From the NCBI GenBank assembly GCA_024655865.1, contig JANLFM010000014.1, forward strand, positions 1,220 to 31,407: 30,188 nucleotides of DNA, in the 5' to 3' direction. Position numbers and translations under genes: made by a program. This document shows, piece after piece, positions 7,338-14,245 of the stretch; the stretch's first letter is position 1, and each line of letters opens with the position of its first letter. The notes below the pieces were generated by a model. It was not told the origin of the DNA. It saw nothing but the letters and a program-made list of their open reading frames with translations, and ran no database searches. The DNA is from Caldisericota bacterium. GTDB lineage: Bacteria > Caldisericota > JANLFM01.

Positions 7338-8000
7338 ATGAAAGAAAAAAAAACAGCCAGCGAGCGCACAGAGGAATATCTGGAGACTATTTACCACCTC
7401 ACTGAAGGGGGCAAGGAGCTTTCGGTCTCTTTAGTGAGCCAGAAACTCGGTATCTCCGCACCTTCGGTCTTTGAGATGTTCAAGCGACTGGTCGATGAGG
7501 GCTACTTAACAAGTTCCGGCCGGGGAAATTACTCCCTGACAGAAAAGGGGAGGGCCATGGGGGAAAAGATTGTGCGCCGTCACCGGCTTCTGGAGCGCCT
7601 TCTTGTGGATGTCCTGAAAATGGACTGGGGGATAGCCCACGAGGAAGCCTGCCGCCTGGAGCATGGCATGAGCCCGGAAATGGAGAAGTCCTTGGCCGCA
7701 ACTCTGGGCAATCCCAGCACCTGCCCCCACGGGAACCCTATCCCCGGAGAAAGCGAAAAACGCTCGCAAGAAATACCTCTCGCGGATCTTCCCAGAGGCA
7801 AAAAAGGAATCATTTCTCGAATAATTGATGAGGAGCGGGAATTCCTGCGCTATCTGGCTTCATTGGGCATCCTGCCCGGTGTGGAAATAAAGGTAGAGGA
7901 AATCGCCCCTTTTGGGGGAACCAGGTTAGTTTCCATTGGAAAAAGCCGATATTCCATTTCGGATGAAATTTCAAGAAAGATCATGGTCGAGAAGGAATGA
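7338..8000 (+). CDS. DtxR-family metal-dependent repressor with fused FeoA-like domain
   Basis: This 220-residue protein has a DtxR winged helix (residues about 8-70), a metal-binding dimerisation domain, a linker TCPHGNPIPG (129-137), and a C-terminal SH3/FeoA-like domain (about 145-220, with DLPRGKKGIISRI and RLVSIGKSRYSIS). Candidate ligands are His82, Glu86 and His101 for one site and Cys105, Glu108 and His109 for the other. The Cys is typical of iron-responsive DtxR/IdeR, while Glu13 and Glu16 in the first helix resemble the acidic ligands of MntR. It precedes feoB with an ATGA overlap, so it most likely represses ferrous iron uptake when Fe(II) is plentiful. Two operators overlap its own promoter, implying autoregulation. 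No clear Shine-Dalgarno is present. Confidence 0.9.
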   Translation: MKEKKTASERTEEYLETIYHLTEGGKELSVSLVSQKLGISAPSVFEMFKRLVDEGYLTSSGRGNYSLTEKGRAMGEKIVRRHRLLERLLVDVLKMDWGIAHEEACRLEHGMSPEMEKSLAATLGNPSTCPHGNPIPGESEKRSQEIPLADLPRGKKGIISRIIDEEREFLRYLASLGILPGVEIKVEEIAPFGGTRLVSIGKSRYSISDEISRKIMVEKE

Positions 8001-10009
8001 GCCACTGCTCTTCGCCCCCGCCAAGGGGACGCTTCAGACATAGGTTCAGGTGGGGTCAGAAAGGTGAGCTTCCCAGGGTAGTGCTTGCGGGAAATCCCAA
8101 TGTGGGGAAGTCCTTGATCTTTAACTGTATCACCGGGTCCTGCGTGGATACTGCCAACTATCCCGGAGTGACCGTAGGCCTTACAGAGAGGATAGTGAAA
8201 GGGGAGGAGAAAGATTTTATCCTGGCTGATCTCCCTGGAATTTATGGTTTAGAAACGGCCTCAGAGGATCAAAAAGCCGCCTGGGATTACATCTTTCAAA
8301 AGAAACCTGATCTGGTGGTGACCGTGCTGGATTCCACGAACCTGGCACGCAACCTCTACCTGCTTATGATCCTCATGGCCCTGGACCTGCCCTTGATCGT
8401 AGCCGGAACCTTCGGGGATAAAGCGGAACAAGAGGGAGAACCTGTGAACTGGGAAAAACTCGCTCGAATTTTAGAAATCCCAGTGATCCCGGTAGTGGCC
8501 CCCAAGGGCAGAGGGATCTCTCAGTTACGTAAAGAAATTCAGAAGAGGCTGAGCACGAAAAGTAATCACAGTTATCCTCTTCCTTACCCTGCCTTCATGC
8601 GCAACTTGATCGCTAAACTTGAGGAGATCATGAAAAAAGCCGGCTTGCCCGCCCGGAGGAGCGCCTTCCTCTTCCTCATGGGAGACAGGGGTGTAAAACA
8701 AACTTTAGAAGAGAAGGGCCTTCTCGAGGAAGCGGAAAAAACCCTGGGATCATTTCTGGAAGCCTATGGCATCAATGACCTCCCCGAAGCTCTTTTCTCT
8801 TTCCATTACTCCCTCTCCCAGGTAATAGCCCAGGCCGCGCAAAAACCCCACAAGCACATCCCCAGGCGTTTGGAGAAGTTCCTTACCTCTCCCCTTTCCG
8901 GGACCATCGCGGCAATCACGCTCCTGGTAGCGGTGTTCTCTACCCTCTTTCTCGTCGGTGGCTGGCTCTCCGAACTCCTCAGTTTCACCTGGCAGGCAGT
9001 AGTCTCCCCGCCCCTGGAGAAGCTGGCGCTCTCGCTTTTTGGGCCAGGACCTTGGGCGAAAGTTTTTCTCTGGGGGTTTGATCAAGGAATCCTTGCCGCC
9101 TTAACCGTAGGCATCCCTTATATTTTCATCTTCTACCTTATCCTGGCCTTCCTGGAGGACACGGGCTATCTTTCCGTGCTCTCCTTTTTAGGAGAAAGAC
9201 TGACCATGCTTTTTGGACTGCCGGGAAGGGCTTTAATTAACCTTGTGGCTTCAGCCGGGTGCAACGTCCCTGCGTTGTCTGGAACGAGGATCCTCCCCAC
9301 TATGAGGGAGCGCTTTATCGCCTCCCTTTTAATTCTTCTTGTTCCCTGCAGTGCTCGAAGCGCGGTGATCTTTGGCGCTGCAGCTCCCTTTTTAGGCTGG
9401 GGCGCAGCGCTTTCCCTTTACGGGTTGGTAGCACTCCTGATTTTAGGCTTCGGCACGCTCATGAACAAGGTTTATCCGGGAAAGCCCTCAGTGCTCATAG
9501 TGGAAATCCCTCCTCTGCGCTGGCCACAAATTAACCTTGTTTTGCGCAAGACCTGGTTCCGCTTTGCGGACTTCCTCTATTTTGCTGCTCCTATCCTGAT
9601 TTTAGGAAGCCTTCTTTTAGGAAGCCTTTACGAGACGGGAGCGGTATGGTCTGTAATGGCGCCCCTGAGGCCAATCCTCGAAGGGTGGATGGGGCTTCCG
9701 GTAGCCGCGGGATTGGCCATTCTCTTTGCCTTCCTGCGCAAGGAAATGTCCCTGCAGCTCCTTCTCGTCTTGGCTGCGGCCCAGGCAGGAGCTCCCACCA
9801 CGAACCTCCTCTCTTTCATGACTCCAGCCCAGCTCTACGTTTTCGTCTATTTCATCACCATCTCCTTCCCTTGCCTTTCCGCTTTCTCCATGCTCCTCAG
9901 GGAGCTAAGGGCCAAAAGCGCCCTGATCATTCTCATTTTAATGCTCTCTTTTTCCATCCTCACCTCCGGCCTTCTTTATCGGCTGCTTCTGGTTTTGGGG
10001 TTCCATTAA
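7997..10009 (+). CDS. feoB: ferrous iron transporter FeoB
   Basis: This 670-residue protein couples an N-terminal G domain to a polytopic membrane core that imports Fe(II). G1 is GNPNVGKS (32-39), G2 contains Thr59 in YPGVTVG, and G3 is DLPG (78-81). The expected G4 NxxD is replaced by TFGD (138-141). Gate motifs in the membrane part are intact: GCNVPA with Cys422 and PCSAR with Cys451. At 670 residues it is shorter than enterobacterial FeoB (about 770). The first 25 residues are a Pro/Arg-rich extension, so a slightly later start is possible. It overlaps the regulator by four bases; no separate feoA gene is nearby, and the only FeoA-like domain is on the regulator. Confidence 0.94.
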   Translation: MSHCSSPPPRGRFRHRFRWGQKGELPRVVLAGNPNVGKSLIFNCITGSCVDTANYPGVTVGLTERIVKGEEKDFILADLPGIYGLETASEDQKAAWDYIFQKKPDLVVTVLDSTNLARNLYLLMILMALDLPLIVAGTFGDKAEQEGEPVNWEKLARILEIPVIPVVAPKGRGISQLRKEIQKRLSTKSNHSYPLPYPAFMRNLIAKLEEIMKKAGLPARRSAFLFLMGDRGVKQTLEEKGLLEEAEKTLGSFLEAYGINDLPEALFSFHYSLSQVIAQAAQKPHKHIPRRLEKFLTSPLSGTIAAITLLVAVFSTLFLVGGWLSELLSFTWQAVVSPPLEKLALSLFGPGPWAKVFLWGFDQGILAALTVGIPYIFIFYLILAFLEDTGYLSVLSFLGERLTMLFGLPGRALINLVASAGCNVPALSGTRILPTMRERFIASLLILLVPCSARSAVIFGAAAPFLGWGAALSLYGLVALLILGFGTLMNKVYPGKPSVLIVEIPPLRWPQINLVLRKTWFRFADFLYFAAPILILGSLLLGSLYETGAVWSVMAPLRPILEGWMGLPVAAGLAILFAFLRKEMSLQLLLVLAAAQAGAPTTNLLSFMTPAQLYVFVYFITISFPCLSAFSMLLRELRAKSALIILILMLSFSILTSGLLYRLLLVLGFH

Positions 10010-10047
10010 AATCAAAGTTTCAAATAGTTTCGGGGTTTCATTAAAAT
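9990..10047 (+). repeat. short imperfect tandem repeat around the feoB stop codon
   Basis: The 23 bases at 9990-10012, which include the feoB stop, recur at 10025-10047 with 20 of 23 identical (core GGGGTTYCATTAAAAT). The offset is 35 bp. It looks like a small local duplication. It lies between feoB and the ribosome site of the pyrophosphatase gene and has no obvious function. Confidence 0.5.
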
Positions 10048-10067
10048 AGAGATCAAGGAGGGAAACT

Positions 10068-10592
10068 ATGTCATTTAAGGATGTGAAAATTGGAGATAAA
10101 GTCCCGGAGGTGATCCGCGCCATCGTAGAGATTCCCAAGGGAAGCAAAAACAAGTACGAGCTGGATTTAGAAATGGACGTCATCTTTTTAAACCGAGTGC
10201 TTTATTCTCCGCTCCAGTATCCCTACGACTACGGTCATATCCCTGAAACCCTGGCTGATGATGGGGATGCTCTGGACATCCTGGTGATTTCGGACGAGGG
10301 AACGTTCCCGGGATGCGTCCTGGAAGCACGGCCCATAGGTGTCCTGGATATGGAGGACGAGAAGGGGAGGGATGAGAAGATCCTGGCGGTTTCTGCGCGG
10401 GACCCACGATACCATGAGATTCAAGACTTAAAAGACCTGTCCCCGCACCGCCTTCTGGAGATCGAGCACTTTTTCGCCGTCTACAAGACCCTCGAGGACA
10501 AGAAAACGAGCATTATCGGATGGAGACAGGCCGCGGAAGCCAAAAAGTTAGTCCTGAAGTCTTTCGAGAACTACAAAAGGAAGAGCCTTTAA
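10068..10592 (+). CDS. ppa: inorganic pyrophosphatase, family I
   Basis: This 174-residue soluble enzyme hydrolyses pyrophosphate to two phosphates, pulling biosynthetic reactions forward. The family I metal-binding signature DGDALDILV (about residues 65-73) follows YPYDYGHIPETLAD. EIPKGSKNKYELD near the N-terminus contains the usual Glu/Lys active-site residues. Length matches bacterial hexameric forms. An AAGGAGGG ribosome site precedes the ATG. It is followed within 12 bases by the thioesterase gene on the same strand. Confidence 0.95.
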   Translation: MSFKDVKIGDKVPEVIRAIVEIPKGSKNKYELDLEMDVIFLNRVLYSPLQYPYDYGHIPETLADDGDALDILVISDEGTFPGCVLEARPIGVLDMEDEKGRDEKILAVSARDPRYHEIQDLKDLSPHRLLEIEHFFAVYKTLEDKKTSIIGWRQAAEAKKLVLKSFENYKRKSL

Positions 10593-10603
10593 GCGAGGTT
10601 AAT

Positions 10604-11005
10604 ATGAAAAAGATTGAGCCAGGAATAAGCGCTGAGCTTCAAATCGAGGTCAGTAAGGAGACCTTGGCCTCTCAGTGGGGAAGCGGGATCGTGGAGGTTT
10701 TTTCCACTCCGGCAATGATCGGCCTAATGGAAGGAGCGGCAGAGAAGGCGGTGCGCCCCTACCTTGATGAGGGAGAAACGACTGTGGGCACCTGGGTAAG
10801 CGTGAAGCACTTGGCAGCAACGCCTTTAGGGATGAAAGTCAGGGCCGTGGCGGTGCTTCAGGCGGTCGAAGGGAGGAGACTTTCCTTCAAAGTGGAGGCC
10901 TGGGACGAGGTGGAGAGGATCGGGGAGGGGGAGCACGAACGGTTCGTCGTGGACCGGGAACGCTTCACCCAAAAGGCAAAAGAAAAAAGGAAGCAGGCAT
11001 GTTAG
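10604..11005 (+). CDS. hotdog-fold thioesterase related to fluoroacetyl-CoA thioesterase (FlK-like)
   Basis: This 133-residue protein matches the FlK-type hotdog thioesterase family by eye: STPAMIGLMEGAAEKAV, VGTWVSVKHLAATPLG and the C-terminal GEGEHERFVVDRERF. The Thr/Glu/His triad described for FlK appears as Thr35, Glu43 and His69, with the same Thr-to-Glu spacing of eight. The likely reaction is hydrolysis of a short acyl-CoA; a fluoroacetate role is not implied. I chose the ATG at 10604 (GAGG upstream) over an earlier in-frame start at 10520 that would run back into the pyrophosphatase gene. A 36-codon ORF overlaps its stop. Confidence 0.82.
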   Translation: MKKIEPGISAELQIEVSKETLASQWGSGIVEVFSTPAMIGLMEGAAEKAVRPYLDEGETTVGTWVSVKHLAATPLGMKVRAVAVLQAVEGRRLSFKVEAWDEVERIGEGEHERFVVDRERFTQKAKEKRKQAC

Positions 11006-11109
11006 CCCCTCTAATTGAGAATAAACAATCTGTGGAAAGGGACGGCATCCTCTTTGTGAGAATCCCTGCTCTTGGAAGTATGGGATTGAGTTCGGAGGTT
11101 GCTCCTTAA
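10999..11109 (+). CDS. small coupled ORF, 36 residues, function unknown
   Basis: An ATG at 10999 overlaps the thioesterase stop (ATGTTAG) and follows AGGAAGCAGG. It reads 36 codons to a TAA, beginning MLAPLIENKQSVERDGILFV and ending SMGLSSEVAP. The sequence is not low-complexity and the start is well placed for coupled translation. It fills the gap up to the exonuclease gene, whose ATG is five bases after its stop. I do not recognise it; it may be a small protein or the remnant of a larger gene. Confidence 0.35.
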   Translation: MLAPLIENKQSVERDGILFVRIPALGSMGLSSEVAP

Positions 11110-11114
11110 CCTTT

Positions 11115-11987
11115 ATGGAGGAAACTCTGGAATCCCCTGAGGGGAAACCTTCTTTTAAAGTGGCGACTTTCAACGCCAATTCTATCAGGGCTCGGCTCCC
11201 TCTTGTTTTGAAATGGCTGGGAAAGGAAAAGCCAGATGTCCTCTGCCTTCAAGAAACAAAGGTCAAGGACCTCGAGTTTCCCGCTCAAGCTTTTCGCGAC
11301 CTGGGCTACTTTGTAGTTTTCCGGGGAAAAGGGGGCAGGGCAGGGGTGGCCATAATCTCCAAGGAAGAACCAAATAAAGTTTCCTTTGGCCTTTCCGATG
11401 GGGGTCCTCCCGATGAGGATCGTCTTGTCTGGATCAGCTTAAGGGGGATCTCCATCGTCAATACCTATGTTCCTCAGGGTCAGGAGGAGAAATCAGAGGC
11501 CTTCCTGTACAAGCTGGAATGGCTGGAAAGGCTGAGGTGGTATTTCTCGCGCAACTTCAGTCCCAATGAGCCGCTCCTCTGGTGCGGGGACTTCAACGTT
11601 GCTCCTGAGGAAATTGATGTTTATGATCCTATAGGGCTAAAAAATCAGGTCGATTTTCACCCCGAAGTCAGGGCGGCCCTCTTCCGGATTAAAAATTGGG
11701 GCTTTGTGGATGTTTACCGGAGGCACCATCCGGGAAAGCCGGGCCAATATACATTCTGGGATTACAGAGTTCCTAAGGCTTTGGAACGCAATTTAGGCTG
11801 GAGGATTGATCATATCTGGGCGACCCCTCCCCTGGCGGAACGCTCTGTGGATGTATGGATCGACCGGGAAGCCCGCATGTGGGAAAGGCCCTCAGATCAC
11901 ACCTTTCTCGTGGCCGAATTCAAAGGGTCAGGTCTTGCAATGCAACATTTTTCAACCCGAGAGGCAAGTCTTGCAATCAAAAAATAA
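11115..11987 (+). CDS. xthA: exodeoxyribonuclease III (AP endonuclease)
   Basis: This 290-residue enzyme of the exonuclease/endonuclease/phosphatase family repairs abasic sites and degrades 3' ends of duplex DNA. Key residues visible are Asn20 (TFNANSIR), Glu47 (CLQETKV), the NTYVPQG strand, Asp159/Asn161 (GDFNVAP) and Asp261-His262 (PSDHTFLVAEF). The true fold ends around VAEFKG. The last 19 or so residues (from SGLAMQHF) and the stop codon come from an inserted repeat that begins at 11925, so the native stop has probably been replaced. The tail should not disturb the active site. Confidence 0.92.
   Translation: MEETLESPEGKPSFKVATFNANSIRARLPLVLKWLGKEKPDVLCLQETKVKDLEFPAQAFRDLGYFVVFRGKGGRAGVAIISKEEPNKVSFGLSDGGPPDEDRLVWISLRGISIVNTYVPQGQEEKSEAFLYKLEWLERLRWYFSRNFSPNEPLLWCGDFNVAPEEIDVYDPIGLKNQVDFHPEVRAALFRIKNWGFVDVYRRHHPGKPGQYTFWDYRVPKALERNLGWRIDHIWATPPLAERSVDVWIDREARMWERPSDHTFLVAEFKGSGLAMQHFSTREASLAIKK
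11925..11978 (-). repeat. interspersed repeat, copy C (inverted)
   Basis: Bases 11925-11941 are the exact reverse complement of the core ATTGCAAGACCTGACCC found at 12202-12247 and 17436-17473. The match extends loosely through 11958 (reverse complement carries GTTG blocks before the core). A second partial copy, AAGTCTTGCAATC, lies at 11966-11978. It forms the 3' end of the exonuclease reading frame. No transposase is present in the window. Confidence 0.6.
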
Positions 11988-12046
11988 ACCGCCTCTAATC
12001 GCACCCCGGATAGGTCTATTAATTAGGCACACCGAGCAGAGAAACC

Positions 12047-12082
12047 CTCCAATCAGGCTCGCAAAAATGGGAACAGCCTCAC
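12047..12082 (+). repeat. short degenerate repeat D, copy 1
   Basis: The sequence CCAATCAGGCTCGCAAAAA followed by AACAGCCTCA recurs with a few changes at 15552-15586 (CCAATCAGGCCCGCAAAAA, then AACAGTCCTCA). This copy lies in the non-coding stretch between the exonuclease and MerR genes. The origin is unknown. Confidence 0.4.
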
Positions 12083-12118
12083 AGTACCCATTTTGTAAAA
12101 ATTTTTTTCAAAGACCCC

Positions 12119-12149
12119 TTGACTCTCCCCTTGCTGGAGGGTCTACGCT
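12119..12149 (+). promoter_or_regulatory. MerR-type promoter/operator with 19-bp spacer
   Basis: TTGACT at 12119-12124 and TACGCT at 12144-12149 are separated by 19 bases, the over-long spacing typical of promoters activated by MerR-family regulators. The spacer holds a dyad, GACTCTCC at 12121-12128 against GGAGGGTC at 12136-12143 (seven of eight paired). Transcription would start near 12156, 22 bases before the first copy of the MerR start. It implies autoregulation of the gene that follows. Confidence 0.7.
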
Positions 12150-12177
12150 TAATTTGCCGGGCGTAAAGAGGTGAAAG

Positions 12178-12276
12178 ATGTACCGGATAGGGGAGTTTGC
12201 TCAAGCAATGGGGTTGTTGGGTTGTTGGATTGCAAGACCTGACCCCAAGGGTATTGCTATAAGATGTACCGGATAG
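12178..12276 (+). pseudogene. displaced first copy of the MerR start, now a 32-codon upstream ORF
   Basis: The ATG at 12178 has the good ribosome site (GAGGTG at 12168-12173) and reads MYRIGEFA, identical to the start of the full MerR protein. It then enters repeat sequence and stops at the TAG at 12274-12276. The stop lies just past the ATG of the full gene (12264) in another frame. It is the original start region cut off by the insertion. Its translation may feed ribosomes to the true start by coupling. Confidence 0.6.
12202..12247 (+). repeat. interspersed repeat, copy A
   Basis: The segment reads CAAGCAATGGGG, then two GTTGTTGG-type blocks, then ATTGCAAGACCTGACCCCA. Copy B at 17436-17473 is the same apart from an A/G change and one fewer 8-bp GTTGTTGG block. 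Copy C at 11925 is inverted and more diverged. It sits inside the duplicated MerR start region. Confidence 0.75.
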
Positions 12277-13571
12277 GGGAGTTTGCCAGAATCGCCAGAG
12301 TGTCCGTGAAGACGCTGCGCTTCTACGACCAGATCGGATTGCTCAAGCCAGTTGCAGTGCACGGCAGGACGGGCTATCGGTTCTATTCCCCGGAACAGTT
12401 AGGGCAGCTAAACCGTATCCTGGCCCTCAAGGACCTGGAATTTTCTCTGGAGCAGATCGCCCGACTTCTAAAAGAAGGGCTGCCAGCGGCTCAGCTTCGG
12501 GGAATGCTGCGCATGAAACAGATGGAAGTTCTCTCTCAAGTTGCCCGAGCTCAGGACCTTCTGGCGCGCGTGGAGGCGAGGCTGGAGCTTATAGAAGATG
12601 AGAACAGGAAGCCGAAGCAGGAAGTGAGGGTTAAATCTGTGGAGCCTCTGAAGGTGGCAGTGCTTTCAGAGATCCTGCCAGCCGATCAGGAACCGTGGCA
12701 GGTCCTGGAACCCCTGTTCCAGAAGCTGAACTCCTTTTTGGCCTCGAGGGGGATTCGTTCGGCCGGGCCCTGGCTCGCGCTCTACGAGGAGGAGAACGGG
12801 CAGACGAGGATAAAAGCCGCTGTGGTTATCCCGGAAGGCCCGTCGAAAATTAAGGGAATCGAGGTCCAGAGGCTCCAGGGCGTAAAAAGAATGGCCTGCA
12901 TCGTTCACAAGGGAAGGCCCGAGACGCTTCAGGAAGCCTACGAGGCTTTAAACCGCTGGATCGAGGCCAATCGCTTTCAGGCCGGTAGCCCCGTGCGCGA
13001 GGTCTTCCTGAACTTCGGACAAACTCAGGCGCCCGAGGAACAGGTGATTGAAGTTCAGATTCCACTTTTAAAGATTTCAGGAAAGGAGAAAAAGATGGAA
13101 CCCAGAATTGTGCGGAAAGGCGAATTTAAAGTCATCGGAATGCGCTACGTGGGGAAAAATGAGAAAGGGGAGATCTCCCAGATGTGGGTGGAGCTTAACC
13201 CCAGGATCAAGGAGATTCCTAATCTCACAAGAGACCCGGAATATGGAGACGTGACGTACGGGGTCTGCGGCTGGGTGGAAGGGGCAGACCCCGGGGTTTT
13301 CGAGTACATCGCCTGTCTTCCCGTTTCCTCCATAGAGAAGGTGCCGGAGGGGATGGTGGGAAAAGTCGTTCCCGAGCAGACCTACGCTGTGATGGAGGCT
13401 CACGGCATAAAGGATATCGGTCCCACTTACGAGTACATCATCAAGAAGTGGCTGCCCTCCTCTGATTACCTTCCCGGGGATGGCCCGGACTTCGAGCTTT
13501 ACCCTGAGGAGTTCGACCCGGAGGACCCGGAATCCAGTCTTTACATCTTCTTCCCGGTGAAGAAAAAATAA
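12264..13571 (+). CDS. MerR-family regulator with two GyrI-like effector-binding domains
   Basis: This 435-residue protein starts with a MerR winged helix (residues 1-70: MYRIGEFARIARVSVKTLRF, GLLKP, GYRFYSPEQ) and a coiled dimerisation helix to about 115. Two GyrI/AraC-effector-like domains follow, about 125-272 and 278-435, so it probably senses small hydrophobic or drug-like molecules. The usual MerR-GyrI protein has one such domain. The second domain begins at an internal ATG (13095) with AAAGGAG seven bases before it, so a separate 158-residue product is possible. The ATG at 12264 has only a distant AAGGG, because an insertion separated it from the native ribosome site upstream. An upstream MerR-type promoter suggests autoregulation. 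Confidence 0.87.
   Translation: MYRIGEFARIARVSVKTLRFYDQIGLLKPVAVHGRTGYRFYSPEQLGQLNRILALKDLEFSLEQIARLLKEGLPAAQLRGMLRMKQMEVLSQVARAQDLLARVEARLELIEDENRKPKQEVRVKSVEPLKVAVLSEILPADQEPWQVLEPLFQKLNSFLASRGIRSAGPWLALYEEENGQTRIKAAVVIPEGPSKIKGIEVQRLQGVKRMACIVHKGRPETLQEAYEALNRWIEANRFQAGSPVREVFLNFGQTQAPEEQVIEVQIPLLKISGKEKKMEPRIVRKGEFKVIGMRYVGKNEKGEISQMWVELNPRIKEIPNLTRDPEYGDVTYGVCGWVEGADPGVFEYIACLPVSSIEKVPEGMVGKVVPEQTYAVMEAHGIKDIGPTYEYIIKKWLPSSDYLPGDGPDFELYPEEFDPEDPESSLYIFFPVKKK
13082..13097 (+). promoter_or_regulatory. internal ribosome-binding site and start codon within the MerR gene
   Basis: AAAGGAG at 13082-13088 lies six bases before an in-frame ATG at 13095, exactly where the second GyrI-like domain starts (MEPRIVRKGEFKVIGMRYVG). 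This is what two formerly separate genes would look like after fusion, or it allows a stand-alone effector-binding protein to be made from the same message. Confidence 0.5.
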
Positions 13572-13630
13572 GATGCTTTAGTATATAATTTTATTTCCGG
13601 GTTATCCCAGGCGAGATTAAGGGGGAAAAG

Positions 13631-14245
13631 ATGAAGATTCTGGGAATCGTTGGTTCCATGCGCAAGAATGGGAACACCTATAAGGTAGTGCAATCCGCGC
13701 TAGAAGGGGTAAGGGAAGCCGATCCTGAAGCCTCCTGTGAAATTGTGAATATATCTGATTTCCGGATAGAGCCCTGTCGTGGCTGCTACGATCAGTGCTC
13801 TTCTCAACCTTACCACTGCGTTCTGGAAGATGACTTCGCGGCCCTGTGTGAGAAAATGTTACGGGGTGACGGCCTGATTTTAGGCTCTCCCAAGTACTTT
13901 CCCGTTCCCGCAACCCTGACCGCCTTCATGGAGAGGCTGGTCTGTCTGGCTTATTCCTCAGACGTGGATGGGATGGGAGAGCACATTTTTAAGGATAAGC
14001 CCTGCCTCCTCGTAGGGGTGACGGGAGGGGATGAACCCATCCAGCTACTCCAGCACCTCTTCCATTTTGCTCTAAGTATGAGAATGAAGCCCCTTCAATT
14101 GACCGATTACCCCTTCTACGGCGTGGGAGGAAAGGGCCGGGTGACGGAAGACGAGGACCTAAAGCCCCTGGAACAAGCCAGAAAGATGGGGCGGGAGCTG
14201 GTTGAAGTCTTAAGGGAAAAGAATGGGAATTTACCACATTGCTGA
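13631..14245 (+). CDS. iron-sulfur flavoprotein / NAD(P)H-dependent FMN reductase family
   Basis: This 204-residue protein has the flavodoxin-like FMN-binding start (MKILGIVGSMRKNGNTYKVV). A compact cysteine cluster (Cys49, Cys52, Cys56, Cys63; spacing x2, x3, x6) follows, then LEDDF. This resembles the 4Fe-4S motif of archaeal and anaerobe iron-sulfur flavoproteins, which pass single electrons and are linked to oxidant defence. GSPKYFPVPATLTAFMERL is the FMN-contact segment. A TATAAT-like box lies at 13584-13589, without a convincing -35, and AAGGGGGAAAAG precedes the ATG. It overlaps the next gene by 23 bases and follows the MerR gene by 59, so the regulator may control it. Confidence 0.83.
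   Translation: MKILGIVGSMRKNGNTYKVVQSALEGVREADPEASCEIVNISDFRIEPCRGCYDQCSSQPYHCVLEDDFAALCEKMLRGDGLILGSPKYFPVPATLTAFMERLVCLAYSSDVDGMGEHIFKDKPCLLVGVTGGDEPIQLLQHLFHFALSMRMKPLQLTDYPFYGVGGKGRVTEDEDLKPLEQARKMGRELVEVLREKNGNLPHC

Larger units (their letters stand above)
12175..12286 (+). repeat. 26-bp exact direct duplication flanking a 60-bp insert at the MerR start
   Basis: Bases 12175-12200 and 12261-12286 are identical (AAGATGTACCGGATAG... through GAGTTTGC) and bracket 60 bp that contain interspersed repeat copy A. The duplicated piece is the first eight codons of the MerR gene plus three bases. This is either an unusually long target-site duplication or a local tandem duplication with repeat DNA captured between the copies. 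Confidence 0.8.

Noticed and set aside
10520-11005. Longer form of the thioesterase starting at 10520
   Set aside because: It would overlap the pyrophosphatase gene by 73 bases, while the ATG at 10604 has its own ribosome site and matches the family length.
12201-12286. First MerR copy as the product of an internal deletion joining at TTGCTCAAGC, which also occurs at 12338-12347
   Set aside because: The CAAGCA bases after the junction also belong to repeat copy B, so they come from the repeat rather than from the MerR gene interior.
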